From NCBI GenBank assembly GCA_030425195.1, contig JAUIAV010000029.1, positions 1-40,701 on the forward strand: a DNA stretch of 40,701 nt, given 5' to 3'. This document shows positions 1 through 8,038 of the stretch, in pieces; the first letter of the stretch is position 1, and the number at the start of each line of letters is the position of its first letter. The translations under genes and the position numbers were made by a program. Source of the DNA: Gammaproteobacteria bacterium. Lineage in GTDB: Bacteria; Pseudomonadota; Gammaproteobacteria; Pseudomonadales; Azotimanducaceae. The notes below the pieces were generated by a model that saw nothing but the letters and a program-made list of their open reading frames with translations, ran no database searches and was not told where the DNA came from.

Positions 1-168
1 GGCACCACGAGTCGCAGCTACGACGGTATGGTTGAGGTCGACGATCCAACCGACACCAGTCACACGCTGTCTCTGGTGTCCGGAGAGTACTACGTGGCGA
101 TGACGGCAATCGATCACGAGGGCAACGAGAGCGCCTACTCCAACGAGGTACTCAAGACCGCGCCCTGA
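1..168 (+). CDS. C-terminal end of a fibronectin type III-like protein (5' partial)
   Basis: The first frame is open from the window edge to TGA at 166-168 and gives 55 residues. The end reads like the last strands of a fibronectin type III fold: a Leu-Val-Ser-Gly-Glu-Tyr-Tyr-Val strand, then Ala-Ile-Asp-His-Glu-Gly-Asn-Glu-Ser and a Tyr-Ser-Asn-Glu-Val ending, the usual final strand of Fn3 domains in secreted enzymes and surface proteins. The rest of the protein lies outside the window, so its role is unknown. Its last 34 bases overlap the 3' end of the convergent MscS-like gene. Confidence 0.7.
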   Translation, partial: GTTSRSYDGMVEVDDPTDTSHTLSLVSGEYYVAMTAIDHEGNESAYSNEVLKTAP

Positions 169-1715
169 GTGGTGAGTGTCAGGCCGGAGGCGCTCACCAG
201 ATCGAGAATGGCGAAGTTGAGTTCTTCTGCCACCGCCAGATAGTCGGCCCAGTCCTCGGCATCGATGTAGGCGAACACGGAGATGTCGAAGCCGGCCAGG
301 GTGATGGCCGTGAACCGGACACGCATACCTTCGTCGAGCACCCGGCCGTGTCCCAGCAGCGTTTCCCGCATGCGTCTGAGCAGCGTTGCCAGCGCGTCGG
401 GGGAGGCATCGCCTTCCAGCCTCAGTACGGGAGAGAACAGATACTTCTCACGCGCGCTCAGATTCTCGATGGGCTCGCTGGCCAGGCGCATGTTCGGAAT
501 CGAGACCAGCGAGTTCGCCAGCGTGCGGATCCGGGTGGTGCGCAGGCTGATCTCCTCCACGGTACCGGTGGTTGCGCCGAAACGGCCGAAGTCGCCGATC
601 TTCACCGGCTGCTGGGTGTACAGCGTGATGGCGCCGAAAACGTCCTCCAGCGGTTTCTGCAGCACCAGAGCGACCGCCACGCCGCCGATGCCGAGGCCGG
701 TCAGAACTGCGGTGATCTGAAAGCCCAGATTGTCGAGCCAGACGAGCACGCCGAGCAGAAGAATGATCAGCTTCAGGGCCGTCGTCAGCGGCCGGATCAG
801 CGGGACGCTCGCGCTTCTGCCCCGGTCGATGAGGCGCTGGCTGTAGATCTTCCGGAAAAGAGTGACCCCCTGCCACAGCAGCCAGATGGTGGCGGCCGTC
901 AGTACGGTGTAACTCTGACCGATCTTCTGGGCCGCGAGCCCGAAGCCCAGGTTGTTGATCACCGCATTGGCCAGCACGATCAGCAGGAAAACGGTGACCG
1001 GCCTGAGCAGAAATCCGCGGACTTCCGGGTACAATGGGCTGTCGGGTGCTACGAGCAGGCGTGCTCCCAGCCACCCCAGGAGCACGAACACGGGTGCCGC
1101 CAGGGCCATCGACGCCAGCGCGGCGATCCATTTGAAAAGCTCGAGCCCCAGAAAGGAGACGTCGGGTAGCCGGGTCGCCAGCCACTCGATCACGGCGTTG
1201 TACCGATACGCTTCGTAGAGAACGTCCAGCTCGGCGATGGTGGCATTCGAGAACTTCCAGATTCTGCCGCCTTCCCCGTCCGGCACCCGCTGGAGCATGA
1301 CCCTGACCGTCTTCTGCGCGGTCGGAAGCTCCATCAGCAGTTCCCGGTAGCTCGGCAACCCATCTCCGGCCAGACCTTCTGGATCGTCGCTGAGCACCTC
1401 CAGGTCGATCCAGCCACCCCGCTCCAGCACGATGGAGAGCCCTCGGGCGAGCTGTTCCGGCGTGTACTCATTGATGCGGGGAGGCAGATTTCTGAGATCG
1501 AGATAGCTGGACGCGCGCTCGTCCTCTCCGGCATCCAGCGCCCGCAGATAACCTTCCACTGCACCCCGGGGCGTATCCCGCCCGAGCGGGTCCCGGGGGC
1601 CTGCGCCATCAGCGCGCGGCGTGCCGGTGTCCGCTGCCATGGCGAAGCTGCCCGACGGCAGAACGAACAGGGTAACGAGCACGACTGCTGCTCTCAGGCA
1701 GCGCAAAGTGATCAT
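135..1715 (-). CDS. MscS-family mechanosensitive ion channel with periplasmic N-terminal domain
   Basis: The 526-residue protein probably forms an inner-membrane channel that opens under membrane tension and releases solutes on osmotic downshock. Residues 1-28 are a signal peptide. About 150 residues of soluble periplasmic domain follow, then membrane segments at about 190-215, 235-255, 265-285 and 308-330. The hallmark is the glycine/alanine-rich pore helix at about 333-355 (Gly-Leu-Gly-Ile-Gly-Gly-Val-Ala-Val-Ala), followed by the MscS beta domain with a Gln-Pro-x-Lys-Ile-Gly-Asp motif and a C-terminal alpha/beta domain. It is longer than small MscS (about 286 residues) because of the extra N-terminal domain. 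A GGAGGT Shine-Dalgarno precedes ATG 1715. Such a channel complements the ectoine genes nearby, since solutes must be vented on downshift; that link is inferred. Confidence 0.92.
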   Translation of the reverse strand: MITLRCLRAAVVLVTLFVLPSGSFAMAADTGTPRADGAGPRDPLGRDTPRGAVEGYLRALDAGEDERASSYLDLRNLPPRINEYTPEQLARGLSIVLERGGWIDLEVLSDDPEGLAGDGLPSYRELLMELPTAQKTVRVMLQRVPDGEGGRIWKFSNATIAELDVLYEAYRYNAVIEWLATRLPDVSFLGLELFKWIAALASMALAAPVFVLLGWLGARLLVAPDSPLYPEVRGFLLRPVTVFLLIVLANAVINNLGFGLAAQKIGQSYTVLTAATIWLLWQGVTLFRKIYSQRLIDRGRSASVPLIRPLTTALKLIILLLGVLVWLDNLGFQITAVLTGLGIGGVAVALVLQKPLEDVFGAITLYTQQPVKIGDFGRFGATTGTVEEISLRTTRIRTLANSLVSIPNMRLASEPIENLSAREKYLFSPVLRLEGDASPDALATLLRRMRETLLGHGRVLDEGMRVRFTAITLAGFDISVFAYIDAEDWADYLAVAEELNFAILDLVSASGLTLTTQGAVLSTSLE

Positions 1716-1804
1716 GAAACTGGGTAAACCTCCGTCGAGCCTGGCACTGATTCTAAGCCCGTGCGAAGCTGATGCGAATCAGGAATAGCGTTAGGAGACC
1801 GATC

Positions 1805-2875
1805 ATGGACCTGGGCATCTGCATGGCGTCCCATATCGGGGACATCGACTACGTGGTCCGCGCCGAGGAACTCGGGTTCAGTCATGCCTGGCTCGCCGAC
1901 TCCCAGATGCTCTGGTCGGACTGTTACGCCACGCTCGCTCTGGCCGCCACACGCACGTCCCGGATTCAGCTCGGTACCGGGGTGGCGGTCAGCGGCACCC
2001 GGCCGGCACCGGTCAACGCGGCCGGCATCGCCACCATCAATGCGCTGGCCCCCGGCAGAACGTTCTTCGGCGTGGGCGCCGGGAATACGGCGCGCCGCGT
2101 GATGGGACTGCCGCCCCAGCGTATCCGGGAGTTCGAGGCCTATCTGCAGGTACTGGTACCCCTGCTCCGAGGGGAGGAGGCTCTTTTCGAAGCCCAGGGC
2201 GTCTCGCGCCGGATCCGCCACATCATGCCGGACAGAGGGTTCGTGAACTTCAAGGACCCCATCCCGCTCTACGTTTCCGGTTTCGGCCCGAGAAGCCTCG
2301 CGCTGGCGGGACGTTACGGCGATGGTGCGGTGATCGGTGCCGCCAGAGACACCTCGATGAGGAGCATGTGGCACATGGTCGAGGCCGGTGCGCGGGAAGC
2401 CGGCCGGCCGCTCGTCCCGGGAGAGAACTACTACACCACCGCACTGACCACGATGGTCGTGCTGGAGGATGGAGAGGCCGTGGATTCCGACAGGGTGAAA
2501 TCCCAGTGCGGAGCCATGGCGATGGCCGCCGTGCACTACGCTTACGACCAGCAGCGCAATTTCGGGCATCAGCCCCCGGGCCATCTCTCCGGAATCTGGG
2601 AAGACTACAGCGCGCTGCTCGCGGACTGCCCGGAGGAACGCCTGCATCAGCGGATTCATGCAGGACACAACTGCTGGGTACTTCCGGAAGAAGAGCGCTT
2701 TCTGACACCAGAGGTGCTGAACGCAGCCTGCATGATCGGCACCGCCGACGAGCTCATCGAACGTCTGCAGCGACTCGAGTCAGAAGGACTCAACCAGGTC
2801 ATGATCCTGCCGAATTTCGATACCCGCTTCGACGTGCTCGAGTCGGTGGGGAAACGGGTGCTCCCGCACGTCTGA
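1805..2875 (+). CDS. LLM-class flavin-dependent oxidoreductase
   Basis: This is a luciferase-like monooxygenase/F420-reductase superfamily TIM barrel of 356 residues. It starts with a Met-Asp-Leu-Gly-Ile-Cys strand, then has the family's Ala-Glu-Glu-Leu-Gly-Phe-x-His-Ala-Trp-Leu-Ala-Asp segment, a Leu-Gly-Thr-Gly-Val strand near residue 55, and Pro-Leu-Tyr-Val-Ser-Gly-Phe-Gly-Pro around residue 155. The C-terminus has a Met-Ile-Gly-Thr-Ala-Asp-Glu-Leu helix typical of the family. Members use FMN or coenzyme F420; the substrate cannot be told. ATG 1805 was chosen over the in-frame ATG at 1772 because an AGGAGA sequence lies 5-10 bases upstream. It diverges from the MscS-like gene across about 90 bp. 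Confidence 0.88.
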   Translation: MDLGICMASHIGDIDYVVRAEELGFSHAWLADSQMLWSDCYATLALAATRTSRIQLGTGVAVSGTRPAPVNAAGIATINALAPGRTFFGVGAGNTARRVMGLPPQRIREFEAYLQVLVPLLRGEEALFEAQGVSRRIRHIMPDRGFVNFKDPIPLYVSGFGPRSLALAGRYGDGAVIGAARDTSMRSMWHMVEAGAREAGRPLVPGENYYTTALTTMVVLEDGEAVDSDRVKSQCGAMAMAAVHYAYDQQRNFGHQPPGHLSGIWEDYSALLADCPEERLHQRIHAGHNCWVLPEEERFLTPEVLNAACMIGTADELIERLQRLESEGLNQVMILPNFDTRFDVLESVGKRVLPHV

Positions 2876-2959
2876 GACAGGGCACCGTAAAAGCGAATCA
2901 GTTCGCGGAAATGCACCACCGCGGCAGCGATCATGGACAGAGGCACGGACGCTGCATTC

Positions 2960-3505
2960 ATGAATCGAATCCTAATCTTCCTCCTGGTCGCCCTCGCCGG
3001 CTGGTGGTTCACTGGCAACTCGAGCACCGAGGCCGTCGTCATGCCCGATGGCTCCTTCTCCTATCCGGGGTACCGGTTCACTAATCCCGAGCCCTTTGAT
3101 CTGGAAGCCCGGGTGCTGTCGGTGCAGGACTATGCCATGGGCCGGGAAGCGGAGCTGTCTCCGACGGATCTGGCACTGGGCTGGGGAAGGATGATGGACG
3201 ACGAGGTGGTCAGCAGGATCGAGATCAGCCAGCGCGGCCGCTGGTACCACTGGCGCACGGAAGAGTTCCCCATACCGCGCACCGAGATCGCCCGTTCCAG
3301 CGCCAACATGCACATGGTGCCGGCCAACGAAGCGGTTGCCCTCGCCCTGCAGAAGGTGGATGAAGCGGACCGGATCCGAGTCGTCGGTCAGCTCGTGGAC
3401 ATCAGCGCCGAAGACGGATGGCGCTGGCAGTCCTCCCGATCCCGGACAGACACCGGCAACGGTGCCTGCGAGCTCGTCCTGCTCGAGCGCATCGTCTGGC
3501 TCTGA
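2960..3505 (+). CDS. Conserved hypothetical membrane-anchored protein
   Basis: The 181-residue product begins with an uncleaved or cleavable hydrophobic helix (residues 3-18, Ile-Leu-Ile-Phe-Leu-Leu-Val) followed by an exported soluble domain. I recognise no named domain. Conserved-looking motifs are Asp-Leu-Ala-Leu-Gly-Trp-Gly-x-Met near residue 78, Arg-Trp-Tyr-x-Trp-Arg near 103, and Ser-Ala-Asn-Met-His-Met-Val-Pro near 123, a set I associate with unnamed gammaproteobacterial envelope proteins. It ends with a Gly-Ala-Cys-Glu-Leu strand. ATG 2960 was chosen because the hydrophobic helix follows directly; an in-frame ATG at 2933 would add nine polar residues. Upstream spacing to the oxidoreductase is 84 bp. 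Confidence 0.72.
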   Translation: MNRILIFLLVALAGWWFTGNSSTEAVVMPDGSFSYPGYRFTNPEPFDLEARVLSVQDYAMGREAELSPTDLALGWGRMMDDEVVSRIEISQRGRWYHWRTEEFPIPRTEIARSSANMHMVPANEAVALALQKVDEADRIRVVGQLVDISAEDGWRWQSSRSRTDTGNGACELVLLERIVWL

Positions 3506-3572
3506 TCCGGAGTGTGGCGCCCGGCAACATCGGTCTATATGCTCGATCGTTCGTTTCGTCCGGGGGGAGCAG

Positions 3573-4874
3573 ATGAACGACGATCACAAGGTCAGCACCG
3601 GCAGCTATGCCTTTCTCACCTTTCTCACGCTGCTGAACGTGATGAACTTCGTCGACCGGCAGCTGCTGGCCAGCTTCGCCAACTTCATCGTGCCCGATCT
3701 CGGGCTGACGAACACCGAATTCGGCCTGCTCACCGGTCTCTTTTTTCTCTTCTTCTACTCCACCGCCGGACTGTTCATGGGTGCGCTGGCTGACACGATC
3801 AACCGCACGCGCCTCATCGCCTGTGGTCTGGCTGCCTGGAGCGCACTGACGGCGTTGTCGGGCGCCGCAAAAGGTTTCGTCAGCCTCGCCATCCCGCGCA
3901 TGTTCATCGGCGTAGGGGAATCCATCATGACACCCACGTCCATGTCACTGCTGGCCGACCGTTTTCCGGCACACCGGCTGGGCTTCGCCTCCGGCTTCTA
4001 CTACATGGGAGTACCCATCGGCGTTGGTGCCAGCCTCCTGGTGGTGGGTTACCTGGGGCCAGCCATCGGCTGGCGGAACTGTTTCTACCTGCTCGGCGGG
4101 ATTGGCGTGCTGTTCGCCGTGGTCATGTGGTTCATGCCGGAGACGCCGCGCAAGCATCTCGCCGATGCGCCGCAGGAAACGGCTAAGCAGTCATTCCGTG
4201 AGATTGCCCGCACCCTCGTTACCGCGTTGAGAACGTCTCCCGCTCTGCTGATGACCATAGGCGGTGGCGTTGCCTTCCACTTCATCCTGGGTGCCGCCAC
4301 CTTCGACCAGCTCTGGTACGTGGAGGAACGGGGATTCGACCGGGCGGAGATCGCCCAGATCACAGGCTGGATCGGAATCGTCGCCGGCCTTATGGGCAAT
4401 CTGTTCGGCGGCATCGGCGGTGACTGGTTTCTACGCAGGACGGGCATGGGCAGACCCATGTTCCTGTTCTGGATCATGATCTGCCTGGCGCCTCTGAACG
4501 TGGCCTACCGGCTGGTGCCTCCGGATACTCTCTGGTTCTGGATCGGCGTGTTCATCGGTTTCTTCCAGTTGGGCTGCTTCTACGGTCCGACCTTCTCCAC
4601 GGTGCAGGAACTGGTGCCGCCGCAGATCCGGGCCACCGTGGTGGCGCTCTACATCCTGCTGCTGAACATGGCCGGCGTAGCCATCGGCGTGAGTGCCGCG
4701 GGCGTCTACGTGGACTGGCTGATGGCCAGGGGCAGCGCCGAGCCTTACACCTCGGCCCTGCTCTGGTTCACCGTGATCTCCTTCTCGGCCATCCCGCTGT
4801 TCTACTTTGCAGGCAGACGCTACGAACAGGACAGGGCACGCCTGTATGAGAAGATGCAGGCGGCGGCAGTCTGA
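3573..4874 (+). CDS. MFS transporter, spinster-like
   Basis: A 433-residue major facilitator with 12 predicted membrane helices. The first helix carries Asn-Phe-Val-Asp-Arg-Gln-Leu-Leu (about residues 24-31), the signature of spinster-type MFS proteins. The loop after helix 2 has Gly-Ala-Leu-Ala-Asp, the MFS motif A position, and Arg-Met-Phe-Ile-Gly-Val-Gly-Glu sits in helix 4. Substrate is unknown; relatives move sugar phosphates, organic acids or lipids. ATG 3573 has a strong GGGGGGAG Shine-Dalgarno; the frame is open further upstream but that part reads like a shadow of the preceding gene. The stop codon abuts the stop of the convergent microprotein gene. Confidence 0.9.
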   Translation: MNDDHKVSTGSYAFLTFLTLLNVMNFVDRQLLASFANFIVPDLGLTNTEFGLLTGLFFLFFYSTAGLFMGALADTINRTRLIACGLAAWSALTALSGAAKGFVSLAIPRMFIGVGESIMTPTSMSLLADRFPAHRLGFASGFYYMGVPIGVGASLLVVGYLGPAIGWRNCFYLLGGIGVLFAVVMWFMPETPRKHLADAPQETAKQSFREIARTLVTALRTSPALLMTIGGGVAFHFILGAATFDQLWYVEERGFDRAEIAQITGWIGIVAGLMGNLFGGIGGDWFLRRTGMGRPMFLFWIMICLAPLNVAYRLVPPDTLWFWIGVFIGFFQLGCFYGPTFSTVQELVPPQIRATVVALYILLLNMAGVAIGVSAAGVYVDWLMARGSAEPYTSALLWFTVISFSAIPLFYFAGRRYEQDRARLYEKMQAAAV

Positions 4875-4997
4875 TCAGAAGGCGCCGATGATGGCGCCCA
4901 TCCCGAACACGGGTCCGTACCACAGACCGCCGAGCAGAAACGCGGCGGCGGTGGCAATGAGGATGGCCAGCCAGTTCAGGCTCACGAGATCGACCAT
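4875..4997 (-). CDS. DUF1761-like membrane microprotein, 40 residues
   Basis: A short gene read from ATG 4997 behind a GAGAGGAGAA Shine-Dalgarno. The 40-residue product has one long hydrophobic helix beginning Leu-Asn-Trp-Leu-Ala-Ile-Leu, continuing through Ala-Ala-Ala-Phe-Leu-Leu-Gly-Gly-Leu-Trp-Tyr-Gly-Pro, and ends Gly-Ala-Ile-Ile-Gly-Ala-Phe. The Asn-Trp-Leu-Ala...Trp-Tyr-x-Pro pattern matches the first helix of DUF1761 proteins, which are normally about 130 residues with four helices. It is either a genuine one-helix relative or a 3'-truncated DUF1761 gene. It converges with the MFS gene with no bases between the stops. Confidence 0.6.
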   Translation of the reverse strand: MVDLVSLNWLAILIATAAAFLLGGLWYGPVFGMGAIIGAF

Positions 4998-5111
4998 GCG
5001 AGTTCTCCTCTCCTGCCAGAAAGCCTACCCTGAACCACCCGTCTGTGCAGTCCATTGCACTCCGCGGGCTTCGTCTGTATGAAGAAAAGCAGTCAGAGAG
5101 GGAGTGTATTC

Positions 5112-6344
5112 ATGCATCAGATGCCCGAACAAGGCCGCGCCTGGCCGGAACTGAAATCGGAGATGATCGAGCGCGGCGGTGGGGATGCGAAGTGGCGCGA
5201 CGGGAAGACGGCCGTCTACGTTTTCAACGCCGGTGAAGACGTTGCTGCCGTTCAGAAGGAAGCCTACACCCTGTACATGTCCGAAAACGGCCTGGGTCCC
5301 CTCGCCTTTCCCAGTCTCAAGCAGATGGAGGAGGAAGTGGTGCAGATGGGGCTCAGTCTGCTGCACGCGCCGGAAGGTGCTGCCGGGACCATCACGTCCG
5401 GCGGCACGGACTCCATTACCATGGCGGTAAAGGCAGCGCGTGATCATGCCCGCGCAGAGAAAGGCCTCGAGGCTAAGGCGAATCTGGTGGCCCCCTACTC
5501 CGCACACCCGGCTTTCGACAAGGCCGCCATGCTGATGGATATCGAGGTCCGGCGGATTCCGGTAGCCGGCGACCTGCTCAGCGACGTGGAAGCAATGGCC
5601 GAGGCCGTGGACGGACAGACGATCATGCTGGTGGGCTCCGCTCCGAGCTTCCCCTACGGTCTCATCGACCACATCACAGCGCTCGGCGACCTGGCCGTGG
5701 AGCGCAACCTCTGGCTCCATGTGGATGCCTGTGTGGGAGGCTATATCGCTCCCTTCGTGCGGATGAACGGAGCCGACATTCCACCCTTCGACTTCGAGGT
5801 GAACGGGGTACATTCCATGTCCGCCGATCTGCACAAGTACGGCTACTGCGCCAAGGGAGCGTCCACCGTTCTGTTCAGAAGTCAGGACCTGCACCAGCAC
5901 ATGGTGTTCGACTGCAACGACTGGCCGGGCGGCAGAATGATCACGCCTACCCTGGCCGGTACCCGTCCAGGCGGCGCCATCTCGGCGGCCTGGGCGGTCA
6001 TGAACTATCTGGGTGTGGACGGTTACCGGGAGAAGCATCGGCAGGTGACCGAGTCCCGGGAAGCCGTCGAGGCCGGTGTCCGGCAACTGGGATTCGAGGT
6101 GCTCGGAGAACCGAAGCTCGGAATCATCGCTTTCACGCATCCCGAGGCGGACGTCTTCACCGTTTATCGGAACATGTACCGGAAAGGCTGGTTTACGAGC
6201 CTGACCACCGAGCCGCCGGCGCTCCACCTCATGCTGTCCCCGTTCCATCATGGTGTGGTGGACGGCTACCTGGCCGATCTGAAGTCGAGCCTGGAGGCAG
6301 CGGGCGACGAGAAAGCGGAGGGATTCGAGGCGCGCTACAGCTGA
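5112..6344 (+). CDS. PLP-dependent decarboxylase/lyase, sphingosine-1-phosphate lyase-like
   Basis: This 410-residue protein belongs to fold-type I group II decarboxylases and resembles sphingosine-1-phosphate lyase-like proteins most. The evidence is Thr-Ile-Thr-Ser-Gly-Gly-Thr-Asp-Ser (phosphate-binding loop, about residues 93-101), His-Val-Asp-Ala-Cys-Val-Gly-Gly (the Asp contacts the pyridine nitrogen), and Ser-Ala-Asp-Leu-His-Lys-Tyr-Gly-Tyr, where Lys242 should form the Schiff base. Family enzymes cleave phosphorylated sphingoid bases or decarboxylate amino acids; the bacterial substrate here is unknown. ATG 5112 was preferred to the ATG at 5055 because of an AGAGAGGGAG sequence just upstream and because the protein then begins as relatives do. 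A gene of its own, convergent with the SpoIIAA-like gene 10 bp away. Confidence 0.87.
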   Translation: MHQMPEQGRAWPELKSEMIERGGGDAKWRDGKTAVYVFNAGEDVAAVQKEAYTLYMSENGLGPLAFPSLKQMEEEVVQMGLSLLHAPEGAAGTITSGGTDSITMAVKAARDHARAEKGLEAKANLVAPYSAHPAFDKAAMLMDIEVRRIPVAGDLLSDVEAMAEAVDGQTIMLVGSAPSFPYGLIDHITALGDLAVERNLWLHVDACVGGYIAPFVRMNGADIPPFDFEVNGVHSMSADLHKYGYCAKGASTVLFRSQDLHQHMVFDCNDWPGGRMITPTLAGTRPGGAISAAWAVMNYLGVDGYREKHRQVTESREAVEAGVRQLGFEVLGEPKLGIIAFTHPEADVFTVYRNMYRKGWFTSLTTEPPALHLMLSPFHHGVVDGYLADLKSSLEAAGDEKAEGFEARYS

Positions 6345-6354
6345 GCGCCGGCTC

Positions 6355-6759
6355 TCAGCTCTCGACTTCTGCCAGCCAGGCCCGTGCCTTCGCCCCGTCA
6401 TAGAAGAACGCAAGCTCGACGGGAAGGTCTTCTGATTCATAGAGGGCGATCAGGATCTTCGCCAGCTCTTCCAGATGAGGCTGGATGATGAGTGCCGCTC
6501 TGGCGGATTGACGCCGCTCGTGCACGGGTGCGAAAGAGTCCGGCAGATCGCGGAAGGCTTCGGAAGTCAGAGAATCCACGTTCCAGTCCGTGAAATCATA
6601 GAGCAGCCGGTCGTGCGAGACCCACTCGTCCAGGTTCGCCCTGATGTGGTTCATGAGCACGTTGATGCCGGCCCGCCCGACAAGCCGTACCACGAGCACG
6701 CCTGCCTGATCCTGATGCGTGACTTCTGCGACGACAGAAGACGATCCTGAACGGCTCAA
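6355..6759 (-). CDS. SpoIIAA/STAS-like protein
   Basis: A 134-residue alpha/beta protein resembling the SpoIIAA-like family: an early beta strand (Val-Leu-Val-Val-Arg-Leu-Val-Gly), a helix, Arg-Leu-Leu-Tyr-Asp-Phe-Thr-Asp-Trp in the family's Leu-x-Asp-x-x-x-Trp position, a second strand (Ala-Ala-Leu-Ile-Ile-Gln) and a C-terminal Tyr-Asp-Gly-Ala-Lys-Ala-Arg-Ala-Trp-Leu helix. These proteins are small cytosolic STAS-fold regulators of unclear partner. The start is uncertain: the frame has no ATG until far inside the preceding gene, and I chose TTG 6759, five bases after that gene's stop. It is last in the operon with the methyltransferase and bactofilin. Confidence 0.65.
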   Translation of the reverse strand: MSRSGSSSVVAEVTHQDQAGVLVVRLVGRAGINVLMNHIRANLDEWVSHDRLLYDFTDWNVDSLTSEAFRDLPDSFAPVHERRQSARAALIIQPHLEELAKILIALYESEDLPVELAFFYDGAKARAWLAEVES

Positions 6760-6764
6760 CTTGA

Positions 6765-7421
6765 TCAGCCCCGGGTAAAGAGCAGCTCCAGCCGCCCTTC
6801 CTGCAGCAGCGTGGCTTTCTGGATGGACATCGCGGGGAAAAACTCGTCGAACTGCTGCTGTGTATGGGCGCGATAGCGACCCGGACGCTCCACGGGTGTG
6901 AGCTTGAGATGCGACTGGTCTTCGATGCCGTACCGGCATCCCTGATTCCCTGCCTGTCCGTCCCGCTCTTCGCCTCTGGCACCTCTCGCCAGGGCCCCGA
7001 AGCCGTAGCCAAGCGTTCGTGAGTTGATATGCGGAACCAGTGCCCGACTGAGACCTTCGAGTCCCGCGAGCGGCAGATAGTGAAGCGCATCCCAGAACAT
7101 GCAGACGTCGAACACCAGGTCTTCCGGCAGCCGCAGATACTGCACCAGCTGCTCACAGGCTTCAGCCGTGCTCAGTTCATCCGGCGGTTCCACTGCCAGA
7201 TCGGCAGAGAACAGGTCCACGAAATGGATCGCCGTGTTCCGCCCGGCGAAGAAGTTCAGCGTGCTCTGAGATCCGCTGCCCAGATCCAGCACATGCAGAC
7301 GATCACGGCTTTCTATTCGCTCCATCAGGACGGGAAGAAGGCGGCTGGTGACCGTCTCCGTCTGCCTTGCCGGCACAGGTGCCGAGCCGTCATTGCGCTT
7401 TCTTCTGAGCAGTGTGCTCAC
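6765..7421 (-). CDS. SAM-dependent methyltransferase-like protein
   Basis: The 218-residue protein contains a class I methyltransferase motif I (His-Val-Leu-Asp-Leu-Gly-Ser-Gly-Ser, about residues 43-51), an acidic motif II (Phe-Val-Asp-Leu-Phe, about 67-71), and a motif IV-like Phe-Asp-Val-Cys-Met-Phe-Trp-Asp-Ala-Leu-His. The rest is divergent and the methyl acceptor cannot be predicted. The start is GTG 7421, overlapping the bactofilin stop in a GTGA arrangement, which indicates translational coupling. A plausible idea is modification of a cell-envelope or polar component linked to the bactofilin, but only the gene order supports it. Confidence 0.75.
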   Translation of the reverse strand: MSTLLRRKRNDGSAPVPARQTETVTSRLLPVLMERIESRDRLHVLDLGSGSQSTLNFFAGRNTAIHFVDLFSADLAVEPPDELSTAEACEQLVQYLRLPEDLVFDVCMFWDALHYLPLAGLEGLSRALVPHINSRTLGYGFGALARGARGEERDGQAGNQGCRYGIEDQSHLKLTPVERPGRYRAHTQQQFDEFFPAMSIQKATLLQEGRLELLFTRG

Positions 7422-7930
7422 CCTGCGGTCTGCTTACCCTTCTCTTCCACGGCTTCCGGTTTCGAGGCTGCTTCACTCCCGGATCTGGTCGTGGTGACGG
7501 CGTGTGGCTTCTCCACACCCGGATCCATGTCGATCGCACCCTTGAACTTGGCGCCGTCTTCCAGCGTCACTCTGGGCGCTGTGATGTTCCCACGGACCCG
7601 GCCCGACTTGGTGATGACGACTTTTTCCTCGCCCTGGATATCACCGGTCACCTGGCCTTCCACCTTGACGGTTTTCGCGGTGAGATCCGCCTGCACCTCG
7701 CCATTCTGACCGACGGTGAGATCATGTCCTTTGAGCGCAACCGAGCCCACCACGCTGCCTTCGATCACCAGGTTCTCGTCGCCGCTGATTTCGCCTTTGA
7801 TTCTGATAGTCGCTCCGATCACTGCCGCGTTCCTCGTGTTGAAATTCTCGGATGGCGACCAGCTGTCGCCCGACGCACGGCTGAAACCGACCTCCGGTTC
7901 CGACTGTCCGTCTTTTCGCTTCTCGAACAT
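7418..7930 (-). CDS. Bactofilin-family polymer-forming cytoskeletal protein
   Basis: A 170-residue protein with the bactofilin (DUF583) beta-helix. After a charged, disordered N-terminus of about 35 residues, the core at about 36-135 is a right-handed beta-helix with recurrent Gly-x-Ile/Val turns: Ile-Gly-Ala-Thr-Ile-Arg-Ile-Lys-Gly-Glu-Ile-Ser, Leu-Val-Ile-Glu-Gly-Ser-Val-Val-Gly and Ile-Thr-Lys-Ser-Gly-Arg-Val-Arg-Gly. A charged, flexible tail follows. Bactofilins self-assemble without nucleotides into filaments that scaffold cell-wall or polar proteins. The start is ATG 7930 behind a near-perfect AAGGAGGT; the in-frame ATG 18 bases upstream lacks such a site. It is first in a three-gene operon. 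Confidence 0.93.
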   Translation of the reverse strand: MFEKRKDGQSEPEVGFSRASGDSWSPSENFNTRNAAVIGATIRIKGEISGDENLVIEGSVVGSVALKGHDLTVGQNGEVQADLTAKTVKVEGQVTGDIQGEEKVVITKSGRVRGNITAPRVTLEDGAKFKGAIDMDPGVEKPHAVTTTRSGSEAASKPEAVEEKGKQTAG

Positions 7931-8038
7931 GGCTGTTACCTCCTTCAATCCATGAGCGAAGGGTCAATATAGGGCATCGAAGGGTTGGATATATGACAAT
8001 TTTCTGTCCGTCAACAGGGGTGTCGACAGGCGGCAAAT

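Noticed and set aside
1712-2668. 318-codon frame antisense to the LLM oxidoreductase
   Set aside because: Sense-strand product has a recognisable family and start; the antisense one has neither.
5025-6440. 471-codon frame antisense to the PLP enzyme
   Set aside because: The plus strand carries clear PLP motifs; the antisense product is His/Arg/Gly-rich with no motif or ribosome site.
7949-8038. Terminator after the symporter gene
   Set aside because: CTGTC/GACAG could pair, but the loop is long and no T run follows on the transcribed strand.
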